A stretch of 64,000 nt of DNA. Origin: CBDDCQ01 sp965226285 (GTDB lineage Bacteria > Bacteroidota > Bacteroidia > Flavobacteriales > Ichthyobacteriaceae). Every line of letters begins with the position of its first letter. The stretch's first letter is position 1. Of the stretch, positions 55,595-63,897 are shown piece by piece. A model generated the notes under the pieces. The model was given only the letters and a program-made list of their open reading frames with translations. It was not told the origin of the DNA and did no database searches. A program made the position numbers and the translations under genes. The DNA lies in NCBI GenBank assembly GCA_965226285.1, contig CBDDCQ010000006.1:496001-560000 (forward strand), written 5' to 3'.

Positions 55595-56533
55595 ATGAAA
55601 AATAAAAAAGTTCCTATTGTTTTTAGTTTTAATGACACTTGGTACATTCCCGCAGGAGTTTGTATCACTTCACTTTTAGAAAATGCCACAGAAGGTACTT
55701 TTTATGATATATTCGTACTTTTTGTATCGGATGGACTTTCTTTAGATATTCAGAATAACATTATGAGATTAAAGGAAAGATATAATAATTTTGATATATC
55801 ATTTATAAATCTCGATACATATTTTAAAGATGAAAACCCTTATGAAGTAAGAAATATTACTAAAGAGGCATATTTCAGGCTTTTAGTTCCTATTTTAATA
55901 AAAGGATATGATAAAGTAATTTATTCAGATGTGGATGTTATTTTTACTGGAGATTATAGTCATTTACTCAATACAAATATGAAAGGCAAAGCTTTAGGAG
56001 CTGTAAAGAAGGTTAATTTTAATATAAGAAATAGATATTACATTCAAAATATATTAAAATTGGATGTAAAGGACTATTTTTCTTCAGGTTTTTTAATCTT
56101 TAATATGCAAAAAGAAGTCAATGTGAAGAAGGTACAATCTTTTATAAAGAAGAAATATCTATTTCAGGATCAAGATATAGTGAGTATCATATACAAAGGA
56201 GATATTTTATCATTACCTGATAAATATGTGACTGTCCCATATAATATCTTACAAAAGGTAAGTAAGCTATCAGATTCCATGATATATCATTATTCAGGAC
56301 CAAAGCCGTGGGTTAAAAATATTCCATTTGGAGATATTTGGTGGAAGTATTATAGAATATCTATTTTCTATGAATCTGAAAAGGATATAGAATATCAACA
56401 AAAGATAAATATGAGTATTAACCCACTTTCAGGTCTATTAGGTAAATTATACAACTCTTTATTTTTCCTTCGACTTAGGGCTCTAAGAGGCTTGTTATTA
56501 ATCGTATTAAAATATAAATTTAGAAAACTGTAA
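55595..56533 (+). CDS. GT8 family glycosyltransferase, copy A
   Basis: A 312-residue LgtC/GspA-like retaining glycosyltransferase. IPAGVCITSLLENA at residues 18-31 and the DxD motif at Asp112-Asp114 (YSDVDVIF) bind the nucleotide sugar and metal; HYSGPKPW supplies the C-terminal metal-binding His. A basic/hydrophobic C-terminal tail suggests membrane contact. About 95% identical to copy B. Confidence 0.9.
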   Translation: MKNKKVPIVFSFNDTWYIPAGVCITSLLENATEGTFYDIFVLFVSDGLSLDIQNNIMRLKERYNNFDISFINLDTYFKDENPYEVRNITKEAYFRLLVPILIKGYDKVIYSDVDVIFTGDYSHLLNTNMKGKALGAVKKVNFNIRNRYYIQNILKLDVKDYFSSGFLIFNMQKEVNVKKVQSFIKKKYLFQDQDIVSIIYKGDILSLPDKYVTVPYNILQKVSKLSDSMIYHYSGPKPWVKNIPFGDIWWKYYRISIFYESEKDIEYQQKINMSINPLSGLLGKLYNSLFFLRLRALRGLLLIVLKYKFRKL

Positions 56534-56733
56534 ACTAAAAAAAGAGTTTAAACTTTTAATTAGTATTCTTTAACGATTAATCATAAAAACATAGGTATTA
56601 AAAATATATTTTAATTTGAATATATAAAGAATACAGTGATTCTAATATTCCTATTAAAAAAACAAAGGGGTTTTCTCAAATCATCTGTAAAGATGAAATC
56701 TATATTAATAACTGAAAAATGAATATTTATAAT

Positions 56734-56764
56734 TTGATTATATCAACATTTATTCATAAATTTG
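56734..56764 (+). promoter_or_regulatory. Promoter of GT8 copy B
   Basis: TTG (56734-56736), 20-nt spacer, consensus TAAATTTG (56757-56764), 54 nt before the ATG. Confidence 0.6.
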
Positions 56765-56817
56765 TATCCCATTAAATCATTGATAATTTATCATCAATAA
56801 TTACTGATATTTATACT

Positions 56818-57756
56818 ATGAAAAATAAAAAAGTTCCTATTGTTTTTAGTTTTAATGACACTTGGTACATTCCCGCAGGAGTTTGTATCACTTCACTTTT
56901 AGAAAATGCCACAGAAGGTACTTTTTATGATATATTTGTACTTTTTGTATCAGATAGACTTTCTTTAGATATTCAGAATAACATTATGAGATTAAAGGAA
57001 AGATATAATAATTTTGATATATCATTTATAAATCTCGATACATATTTTAAAGATGAAAACCCTTATGAAGTAAGAAATATTACTAAAGAGGCATATTTCA
57101 GGCTTTTAATTCCTATTTTAATAAAAGGATATGATAAAGTAATTTATTCAGATGTGGATGTTATTTTTACTGGAGATTATAGTCATTTACTCAATACAAA
57201 TATGAAAGGCAAAGCTTTAGGAGCTGTAAAGATGGTTAATTCTAATATAGGAAATAGATATTACATCCAAAATATATTAAAATTGGATGTAAAGGACTAT
57301 TTTTCTTCAAGTTTTTTAATCTTTAATATGCAAAAAGAAGTCAATGTGAAGAAGGTACAATCTTTTATAAAGAAGAAATATCTATTTCAGGATCAAGATA
57401 TAGTGAATATCATATACAAAGGAGATATTTTATCATTATCTGATGAATATGCAGGTGTCCTATATAATATCTTACAAAAGGTAAGTAAGCTATCAGATTC
57501 CATGAGATATCATTATTCAGGACCAAAGCCGTGGGTTAAAAATATTCCATTTGGAGATATTTGGTGGAAGTATTATAGAATATCTATTTTCTATGAATCT
57601 GAAAAGGATATAGAATATCAACAAAAGATAAATATGAGTATTAACCCACTTTCAGGTCTATTAGGTAAATTATACAACTCTTTATTTTTCCTTCGACTTA
57701 GGGCTCTAAGAGGCTTGTTATTAATCGTATTAAAATATAAATTTAGAAAACTGTAA
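56818..57756 (+). CDS. GT8 family glycosyltransferase, copy B
   Basis: A 312-residue paralogue of copy A with the same DxD (Asp112-Asp114) and HYSGPKPW motifs. Most differences cluster between residues ~135-150 (KKVNFNIRNRY against KMVNSNIGNRY) and ~205-220 (PDKYVTVPYN against SDEYAGVLYN), around the likely acceptor site, so the two copies may differ in acceptor or sugar. Both look functional. Confidence 0.9.
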   Translation: MKNKKVPIVFSFNDTWYIPAGVCITSLLENATEGTFYDIFVLFVSDRLSLDIQNNIMRLKERYNNFDISFINLDTYFKDENPYEVRNITKEAYFRLLIPILIKGYDKVIYSDVDVIFTGDYSHLLNTNMKGKALGAVKMVNSNIGNRYYIQNILKLDVKDYFSSSFLIFNMQKEVNVKKVQSFIKKKYLFQDQDIVNIIYKGDILSLSDEYAGVLYNILQKVSKLSDSMRYHYSGPKPWVKNIPFGDIWWKYYRISIFYESEKDIEYQQKINMSINPLSGLLGKLYNSLFFLRLRALRGLLLIVLKYKFRKL

Positions 57757-57850
57757 ACTAAAAAAAAGAGTTTAAAATGTTAATTAGTACTCTGTAACGA
57801 TTCATTATAAAAACTAGGTGTTAAAAATATATTTTAATTTGAATATATAA

Positions 57851-58918
57851 ATGATTTTCAATACAATTATCATATTTTATACAGGGCTTCTGTTATCTAG
57901 TTTCTTCTTTCTTGGAAAGAAATCTTTCTCATTTCAAAAGATATTGTTAATTTATAGTTTTATTGCATTGGTTTTATTTTGTGGACTAAGAGGAAATAAA
58001 GGTACAGATACAATAAGTTATATAGATGGTTTTAAAAGAACAATATCATTATTTGATTCGGGAGAAACAATTCTTCGTTTTGGAAGCCCTTATGAGGTAG
58101 GGTATAAATATATATCTATACTAATAAAAACGTTCACGAATAATGTAGATATATTTTTCATTGTTATATCGTTTTTAGCTTTATTCTTCATATATAAATC
58201 TTTACAAAAATACTCTGAATTTATCATATTAGGGCTAATGGTATATTTTGTAAGGTTCTATTTTCTAAGAGATTGGAATCAAATAAGAGCGGGAGTATCA
58301 CTTGCAATGATATTGTATTCTATTGAATATGTAGCTAAGAAAGATTTTAGAAGGTTTCTGATAATTTGGCTCTTGGCAGTTTCTTTTCATATTTCAGCAC
58401 TTATATTCTTACCGTTTTATTTTATTGGCAGAAAAAAAATCACTATCTCAATAATGATTTCTTGTTGTTTATGTGTTTTCATATTGCATCAGTATGTTGA
58501 TAAAGCTACAATGGCGTCTTTCCTGATAGATAATATGCAGATGGACTCTACCTATACCAAAGGAGAGTATGCAAAATTAAAAAGTTTATCAGATGGAATT
58601 TTTATATATAGATCTTTCATCTTGTTCATCCTATATGCTTATGGAAACCTCCTTAGGAATAAAGTGAAGTACTTTGATGTATTTAGAAATTGTTACCTTA
58701 TGGGGTTAATAGTAAGTATAATCTTTTTTGATTTTAACGTAATATCAGGTAGATTGAGTAGTGTATTTGATACAGTGGAAGTTATTTTAGTTCCTGCAAT
58801 CATATATCTATTTAAACCTAAAATTTTTGGATATATTATGATACTAGCATTTATATCTATATTATATTATATGAATGTAATTGTGCGTTTAGCAAATGAA
58901 GACTTTTTTTTAATTTGA
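57851..58918 (+). CDS. EpsG/Wzy-like polysaccharide polymerase
   Basis: A 355-residue integral membrane protein with around ten hydrophobic segments and the EpsG-family signature region LFCGLRGNKGTDTISYIDGF (20 residues of loop 1). The RFYFLRDWNQIRAGVSLAMI stretch in the middle is also typical. Such proteins polymerise or export capsule/exopolysaccharide repeats. It ends one base before the GT4 gene. Its 3' part is duplicated, with a deletion, at 60402-60570. Confidence 0.82.
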   Translation: MIFNTIIIFYTGLLLSSFFFLGKKSFSFQKILLIYSFIALVLFCGLRGNKGTDTISYIDGFKRTISLFDSGETILRFGSPYEVGYKYISILIKTFTNNVDIFFIVISFLALFFIYKSLQKYSEFIILGLMVYFVRFYFLRDWNQIRAGVSLAMILYSIEYVAKKDFRRFLIIWLLAVSFHISALIFLPFYFIGRKKITISIMISCCLCVFILHQYVDKATMASFLIDNMQMDSTYTKGEYAKLKSLSDGIFIYRSFILFILYAYGNLLRNKVKYFDVFRNCYLMGLIVSIIFFDFNVISGRLSSVFDTVEVILVPAIIYLFKPKIFGYIMILAFISILYYMNVIVRLANEDFFLI

Positions 58919-58919
58919 G

Positions 58920-60032
58920 ATGATGATAAAGATACTATATATCGTTTCTAGGTTGTCAAGAGTGGGTCCTATAAATCAATTGTATTATATTGTAAGTAAT
59001 CTAGATATAGATAAAATAAAGCCTTGTATATTAACACTAAAGCCCGAAAATAATAATTCTATGTATCGAGATTTCAAAGATATAGGTATAGAAGTTCACA
59101 CTATAGAATGTTCCTTTGTAAAAAGTATTCTTTTTGAAAATCTTAAACTCAAAAATAAAGTACGACAGATAGCTCCAAATATGATACATTCTTTTGGGTT
59201 AAATGCAGATTTTCAAGCTAGTAGAGTGAATATCAATCAAATTTCTACTATTCACAACTATCCTTATGATGACTATCCAGATAAGTATAGTTATATAAAA
59301 GGTGTTATCATAGCATTTTTACATCTGCAAATAACCAGAAAAATAAAAAATACCGTTGCTTGTTCTCATATTATATATCAAATGTATAAAGAAAGAGCAA
59401 ATATAAAACTTTTAACATATATTCAAAATGGTGTAGACACAACAAAATTTCATCCTGTAGATAGTGATACTAAAATACAATTACGGTACAAACTCAATCT
59501 TCATAAAGATAAAAAAATATTTATAAGTGTAGGAAATTTAATAGGCAGGAAAGATCCAAAAACTATTATCAAAGCATTTATAGAAAGAGATAAAAGAGAT
59601 GAGTTAATAATTTTTTTAGGAAAAGGAGAATTACAAAAAAAATGTGAAGCAATGTCTAAAGAATTTGATAATATTGTATTTTTAAGAGAAAAAAACAATG
59701 TTAAAGAATATTTACAAGCATCTGACTACTTTATATCTGCATCCCATGCTGAAGGTTTGCCCAATTCTGTTTTAGAAGCTATGAGTTGTGGACTACCTTG
59801 TATATTATCTGATATAGGACCTCATAAAGAGATATTAGGACACAATAAAAATATTGATTTTTCTTTTCCAACAAAGAATATTGATATGCTTAATCAGAAA
59901 ATAGATGCGATACTAAAAAGCAATTATAATGAGATGTCAAATACTTGTGCAAAATTAATCATTGAAAATTTTTCATCTGAGAAAATGTCTTTAAGGTATA
60001 GAGAATTATACGAAAAAATAGTTGTTGATTAA
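58920..60032 (+). CDS. GT4 family glycosyltransferase, copy A
   Basis: A 370-residue GT-B enzyme. The N-terminal half opens ILYIVSRLSRVGP; the C-terminal half has VGNLIGRKDPKT and the donor-binding E-x7-E motif in HAEGLPNSVLEAMSCG. Nearly identical to copy B at 60572. Its last 80 nt recur at 49778 and 62420, and the promoter for the following methyltransferase overlaps its final codons. Confidence 0.9.
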   Translation: MMIKILYIVSRLSRVGPINQLYYIVSNLDIDKIKPCILTLKPENNNSMYRDFKDIGIEVHTIECSFVKSILFENLKLKNKVRQIAPNMIHSFGLNADFQASRVNINQISTIHNYPYDDYPDKYSYIKGVIIAFLHLQITRKIKNTVACSHIIYQMYKERANIKLLTYIQNGVDTTKFHPVDSDTKIQLRYKLNLHKDKKIFISVGNLIGRKDPKTIIKAFIERDKRDELIIFLGKGELQKKCEAMSKEFDNIVFLREKNNVKEYLQASDYFISASHAEGLPNSVLEAMSCGLPCILSDIGPHKEILGHNKNIDFSFPTKNIDMLNQKIDAILKSNYNEMSNTCAKLIIENFSSEKMSLRYRELYEKIVVD

Positions 60033-60054
60033 GAATTAATTTTTGATACATTTG
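60025..60054 (+). promoter_or_regulatory. Promoter inside the GT4 copy A 3' end
   Basis: TTG (60025-60027, in the last codons of GT4), exactly 19 nt, TACATTTG (60047-60054). Matches the Bacteroidota consensus and lies ~95 nt before the truncated methyltransferase. Confidence 0.65.
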
Positions 60055-60148
60055 TATATTATTTAAATGATATAATAATTATGTAGAGCACGGCACTTGA
60101 GTTAGTATAATTATCTTGAGTCCAAATAATTAATATAAATAAATTGAA

Positions 60149-60472
60149 ATGTACAAATTAGAAAATTTTGTTCGGTTTCTGAAGAACTATATCATTAAAA
60201 AAGATAATATTCTTGATATAGGTTGTGGAAAAGGAGAGATTGTAAAAAAACTATATGATGAGGGATATATAGTAACTGGTATTGATTTCGAGTTTTATGA
60301 ATCACCATACTATTTGGAAGGTCCCATAAAGAGTAATATCATTAGAAAAATTGGTACGGAAATCAGGAATCAAATAACAGGTAATCTTAAATGGCCAATA
60401 AATGGAATTTCTATATATAAATCTTTCATCTTGTTCATCCTATTAGTTTCCTGCAATCATATATCTATTTAA
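60149..60472 (+). pseudogene. Methyltransferase 5' part fused to EpsG 3' sequence
   Basis: The first ~85 codons match the SAM methyltransferase at 62620 (NILDIGCGKGEIVKKL intact). At about 60402, within the segment encoding LKWPI-N-GIS, the sequence switches to the EpsG gene (matching 58600 onward), and a 173-bp deletion takes the reading out of its EpsG frame to an early stop. The product would be a 107-residue chimera lacking most of the methyltransferase fold. Confidence 0.88.
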
Positions 60473-60570
60473 ACCTAAAATTTTTGGATATATTATAATA
60501 CTAGCATTTATATCTATATTATATGAATGTAATTGTGCGTTTAGCAAATGAAGACTTTTTTTTAATTTGA
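60402..60570 (+). pseudogene. EpsG gene 3' remnant
   Basis: Matches 58600-58640 joined to 58790-58918, so about 150-175 bp are missing inside. It retains the join to the GT4 start (TTTGAGATGATG), as in the original locus. Confidence 0.88.
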
Positions 60571-60571
60571 G

Positions 60572-61684
60572 ATGATGATAAAGATACTATATATCGTTTC
60601 TAGGTTGTCAAGAGTGGGTCCTACAAATCAATTGTATTATATTGTAAGTAATCTAGATATAGATAAAATAAAGCCTTGTATATTAACACTAAAGCCCGAA
60701 AATAATAATTCTATGTATCGAGATTTCAAAGATATAGGTATAGAAGTTCACACTATAGAATGTTCCTTTGTAAAAAGTATTCTTTTTGAAAATCTTAAAC
60801 TCAAAAATAAAGTACGACAGATAGCTCCAAATATGATACATTCTTTTGGGTTAAATGCAGATTTTCAAGCTAGTAGAGTGAATATCAATCAAATTTCTAC
60901 TGTTCGTAACTATCCTTATGATGACTATCCAGATAACTATGGTTATATAAAAGGTGCTATCATAGCATTTTTACATCTGCAAATAACCAGAAAAATAAAA
61001 AATACCGTTGCTTGTTCTCATATTATATATCAAATGTATAAAGAAAGAGCAAATATAAAACTTTTAACATATATTCAAAATGGTATAGATACAACAAAAT
61101 TTCATCCTGTAGATAGTGATACTAAAATACAATTACGGTACAAACTCAATCTTCATAAAGATAAAAAAATATTTATAAGTGTAGGAAATTTAATAGGCAG
61201 GAAAGATCCAAAAACTATTATCAAAGCATTTATAGAAAGAGATAAAAGAGATGAGTTAATAATTTTTTTAGGAAAAGGAGAATTACAAAAAGAATGTGAA
61301 GCAATGTCTAAAGAATTTGATAATATTGTATTTTTAAGAGAAAAAAACAATGTTAAAGAATATTTACAAGCATCTGACTACTTTATATCTGCATCCCATG
61401 CTGAAGGTTTGCCCAATTCTGTTTTAGAAGCTATGAGTTGTGGACTACCTTGTATATTATCTGATATAGGACCTCATAAAGAGATATTAGGACACAATAA
61501 AAATATTGATTTTTCTTTTCCAACAAAGAATATTGATATGCTTAATCAGAAAATAGATGCGATACTAAAAAGCAATTATAATGAGATGTCAAATACTTGT
61601 GCAAAATTAATCATTGAAAATTTTTCATCTGAGAAAATGTCTTTAAGGTATAGAGAATTATACGAAAAAATAGTTGTTGATTGA
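60572..61684 (+). CDS. GT4 family glycosyltransferase, copy B
   Basis: A 370-residue near-identical copy of the 58920 gene with about eight substitutions (for example STVRNYPYDDYPDNYGY against STIHNYPYDDYPDKYSY). The E-x7-E motif and all GT-B landmarks are intact. It sits on a duplicated EpsG-GT4 segment inserted into the methyltransferase gene. Confidence 0.9.
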   Translation: MMIKILYIVSRLSRVGPTNQLYYIVSNLDIDKIKPCILTLKPENNNSMYRDFKDIGIEVHTIECSFVKSILFENLKLKNKVRQIAPNMIHSFGLNADFQASRVNINQISTVRNYPYDDYPDNYGYIKGAIIAFLHLQITRKIKNTVACSHIIYQMYKERANIKLLTYIQNGIDTTKFHPVDSDTKIQLRYKLNLHKDKKIFISVGNLIGRKDPKTIIKAFIERDKRDELIIFLGKGELQKECEAMSKEFDNIVFLREKNNVKEYLQASDYFISASHAEGLPNSVLEAMSCGLPCILSDIGPHKEILGHNKNIDFSFPTKNIDMLNQKIDAILKSNYNEMSNTCAKLIIENFSSEKMSLRYRELYEKIVVD

Positions 61685-61706
61685 GAATTAATTTTTGGTA
61701 TATTTG
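61677..61706 (+). promoter_or_regulatory. Promoter inside the GT4 copy B 3' end
   Basis: TTG (61677-61679), 19 nt, TATATTTG (61699-61706). Now reads into gene fragments only. Confidence 0.55.
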
Positions 61707-61734
61707 TAAATTACCAAAATGAAAAGCAAATGAT

Positions 61735-61812
61735 TTTTCATTTTCAAGAACCGTGGTAGAACATGTTTCTAACTTGGAGAATCTTATAAAGGAACTGTCT
61801 CGTGTAACAAAG
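61735..61812 (+). pseudogene. Internal fragment of the methyltransferase gene
   Basis: Matches 62899-62980 of the intact gene (FSFSRTVVEHVSNLENL), then switches to gldD sequence at a shared GTAACAAAG. Confidence 0.88.
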
Positions 61813-62033
61813 AATTGTAAACCTGAAGCTACATCTCCTTTTAGATCATACATCACTCCATATACTTTGTCTTTTTTGTTTTCAAAGGATTGCTCTACAA
61901 TCCCATCGGCTTTTATGGTATGGCTATAGGTGAGTTTATATACCTCTTTTAGTAATGTATCTATATTGTTTTTTATAGGTTTATAAGTCATATGAATGGT
62001 AGCTTTCATATTCAGGTAATGTATATCCATTTT
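61803..62033 (-). pseudogene. gldD internal fragment
   Basis: Nearly identical to 63478-63708 of the intact gldD (MDIHYLNMKATIHMTYKPIK ... GLQFFVT). Signal peptide, N-terminus and C-terminus are missing. Joined to gldE sequence at a shared TGGATATAC. Confidence 0.88.
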
Positions 62034-62419
62034 TTAATACAGTGTTTAGTACAGAAGTATAATCAGATTGAATATCTATATATCACATCTGTACGGGTTT
62101 TCATCACTTGTTTAATTTCAGTACTTCCAAAGGATATGATGCCTTCTAGTATCTTCTGTTCATTTCTTGAGTTTTCATCGAGAGAGGTTATTTCCAAGGC
62201 CCTAAAAACTTCATCTACAGATATTTTAGTATTCTTCTTAGTCAATTTATTCTCTAAAACTTTAGCAGTAAAAAGCAATAATTTTATAAAATGATGAAAT
62301 ATCTTTTGTAGATATCTTAGGGGTACAGACATCATAAGAATTAATGAGATTTTATTTTTATTGGCATATATTTTGGGTATTACTTCTCCAAAAAGTAATA
62401 TAAGAAAAGTTATACCAAC
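62034..62419 (-). pseudogene. gldE (CNNM/CorC family) internal fragment
   Basis: On the minus strand it encodes FLILLFGEVIPKIYANKNKI, then PLRYLQKIFHHFIKLLL, then VFRALEITSLDENSRNEQKI, then LEGIISFGSTEIKQVMKTRT. This is the end of a DUF21 membrane domain and the start of the CBS/hinge region of GldE-type proteins. A frameshift follows (SDYTSVLNTVLKNGY continues in another frame). The C-terminal end of a second gldE is at 63881-64000. Confidence 0.8.
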
Positions 62420-62500
62420 GCAAAATTAATCATTGAAAATTTTTCATCTGAGAAAATGTCTTTAAAGTATAGAGAATTATACGAAAAAATAGTTTTTGAT
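62420..62500 (+). repeat. GT4 3' end, fourth copy
   Basis: Matches 59949-60030; begins abruptly after the gldE fragment and leads into the same promoter and methyltransferase leader as at 60025-60148. Confidence 0.88.
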
Positions 62501-62525
62501 TAAGAATTAATTTTTCATACATTTG
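62496..62525 (+). promoter_or_regulatory. Promoter of the intact methyltransferase
   Basis: TTG (62496-62498), 19 nt, TACATTTG (62518-62525), ~95 nt before the ATG. Confidence 0.65.
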
Positions 62526-62619
62526 TATATTATTTAAATGATATAATAATTATGTAGAGCACGGCACTTGAGTTAGTATAATTATCTTGAGTCCAAATAA
62601 TTAATATAAATAAATTGAA

Positions 62620-63336
62620 ATGTACACATTAGAAAATTTTGTTCGGTTTCTGAAGAACTATATCACTAAAAAAGATAATATTCTTGATATAGGTTGTGGA
62701 AAAGGAGAGATTGTAAAAAAACTATATGATGAGGGATATATAGTAACTGGTATTGATGTCAAGTTTTATGAATCACCATACTATTTGGAAGATATGATAA
62801 AGAGTAATACCATTAGAAAAATTCCTACGAAAACCCCGAGGGGGCGGGATCAAACAACAGGTAATCTTAAATGGCCAATAAGAGATAAATCTATTGATTT
62901 TTCATTTTCAAGAACCGTGGTAGAACATGTTTCTAACTTGGAGAATTTTATAAAGGAACTGTCTCGTGTAACAAAGAGTAACTCTATCTCAATACATTAT
63001 TTCCCAAGTAAATATTCACTAATAGAATGCCATGTTGGAGTTCCTTTTGGAGGTTGTTTTATTAATTTAAGCTACTTTAAAATATGTCACAAATTAGGCT
63101 TAATGAATAAACGTCCAGAGGATGCATTTGATTATATGAATAAGTACACCTTTTATCGTCCATATTCAGAAATTGAGAATCTGTTTATTGCAAATGGTTT
63201 TGTTGTAAAAGATATAACCCGTCAGTTTTTATCAAATCATGATAACTGGAAAGGTAGATTTATATCAAAATCCAAAATACTAACAAAATTATTTACTATT
63301 TTTAGGTCAAAGGTATATTATTGCAAGAAACTTTAG
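62620..63336 (+). CDS. Class I SAM-dependent methyltransferase
   Basis: A 238-residue methyltransferase. Motif I NILDIGCGKGEIVKKL (20-35), an acidic residue in GIDVKFYE for the ribose, and RTVVEHVSNLENFI as the post-II/III region. Its place in the cluster suggests sugar or glycan methylation. Compared with the truncated copy at 60149 it has a 9-bp in-frame gain at ~62833-62848 made of a run of C and G, encoding TPRG. It converges on gldD with 9 nt between stops. Confidence 0.85.
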   Translation: MYTLENFVRFLKNYITKKDNILDIGCGKGEIVKKLYDEGYIVTGIDVKFYESPYYLEDMIKSNTIRKIPTKTPRGRDQTTGNLKWPIRDKSIDFSFSRTVVEHVSNLENFIKELSRVTKSNSISIHYFPSKYSLIECHVGVPFGGCFINLSYFKICHKLGLMNKRPEDAFDYMNKYTFYRPYSEIENLFIANGFVVKDITRQFLSNHDNWKGRFISKSKILTKLFTIFRSKVYYCKKL

Positions 63337-63345
63337 TCAACTTCT

Positions 63346-63897
63346 TTACCTCTTCCACCTAAAAGTTTCCATAAGATGCTGAATATCTTTTTTGATGTAG
63401 TTTAGAGCAGGCTGTAAGGAGTCGGAGTTAGGTTGGGTGTAGAAGTAAAGGGAACCACAAAATAGATGCTTTATGCTATCTGTAACAAAGAATTGTAAAC
63501 CTGAAGCTACATCTCCTTTTAGATCATACATCACTCCATATACTTTGTCTTTTTTGTTTTCAAAGGATTGCTCTACAATCCCATCGGCTTTTATGGTATG
63601 GCTATAGGTGAGTTTATATACCTCTTTTAGTAGTGTATCTATATTGTTTTTTATAGGTTTATAAGTCATATGAATGGTGGCTTTCATATTCAGGTAATGT
63701 ATATCCATCCAATGATTATTTTTGACATTAATTTTAGATAGATTAGAATATTCAAATGAGAAAGGTGCTTTTCCTTTTTGAAGTTGATAGGTGGGATTGG
63801 GGTATTCTAATCTTGGCCAACCCTTTGGTTTAGGGTTGTAAATATCACTACAGCATGTAAAAAACAATATTAAAAGTACATTAACTATTTTCTTCAT
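63346..63897 (-). CDS. gldD: Gliding motility lipoprotein GldD
   Basis: A 183-residue lipoprotein: signal peptide ending at the Cys pair 15-16 (FFTCCSDIYNPKPKG). The mature protein has the GldD pattern: PKPKGWPRLEYPNPTYQL, PFSFEYSN, MDIHYLNMKATIHMTY, and at the end CGSLYFYTQPNSDSLQPAL with MET-FRWK. GldD is required for gliding and type IX secretion-linked surface functions in flavobacteria. It overlaps gldE by 17 nt; gldE-gldD adjacency is usual in that group. Confidence 0.88.
   Translation of the reverse strand: MKKIVNVLLILFFTCCSDIYNPKPKGWPRLEYPNPTYQLQKGKAPFSFEYSNLSKINVKNNHWMDIHYLNMKATIHMTYKPIKNNIDTLLKEVYKLTYSHTIKADGIVEQSFENKKDKVYGVMYDLKGDVASGLQFFVTDSIKHLFCGSLYFYTQPNSDSLQPALNYIKKDIQHLMETFRWKR

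Larger units (their letters stand above)
55270..56630 (+). repeat. GT8 tandem duplication, unit A
   Basis: Includes leader (TACAGTGGTTCTAATATTCC, then CAAAGGGGTTTTCTC), the GT8 gene and ~100 bp behind it. The same order recurs in unit B at 56631-57850. Confidence 0.85.
56631..57850 (+). repeat. GT8 tandem duplication, unit B
   Basis: Second unit with leader, gene and ~95 bp of downstream sequence; it lacks about 100 bp of unit A's leader, including the palindrome. Confidence 0.85.
49778..62526 (+). other. Surface glycan biosynthesis cluster bounded by direct repeats
   Basis: Overall unit: GT2, epimerase, GDP-heptose genes, two GT8, EpsG, two GT4 and methyltransferase, all on the plus strand. 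The same GT4-derived ~95-bp sequence stands at its left edge (49778) and before its last gene (62420), in direct orientation. Confidence 0.7.
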
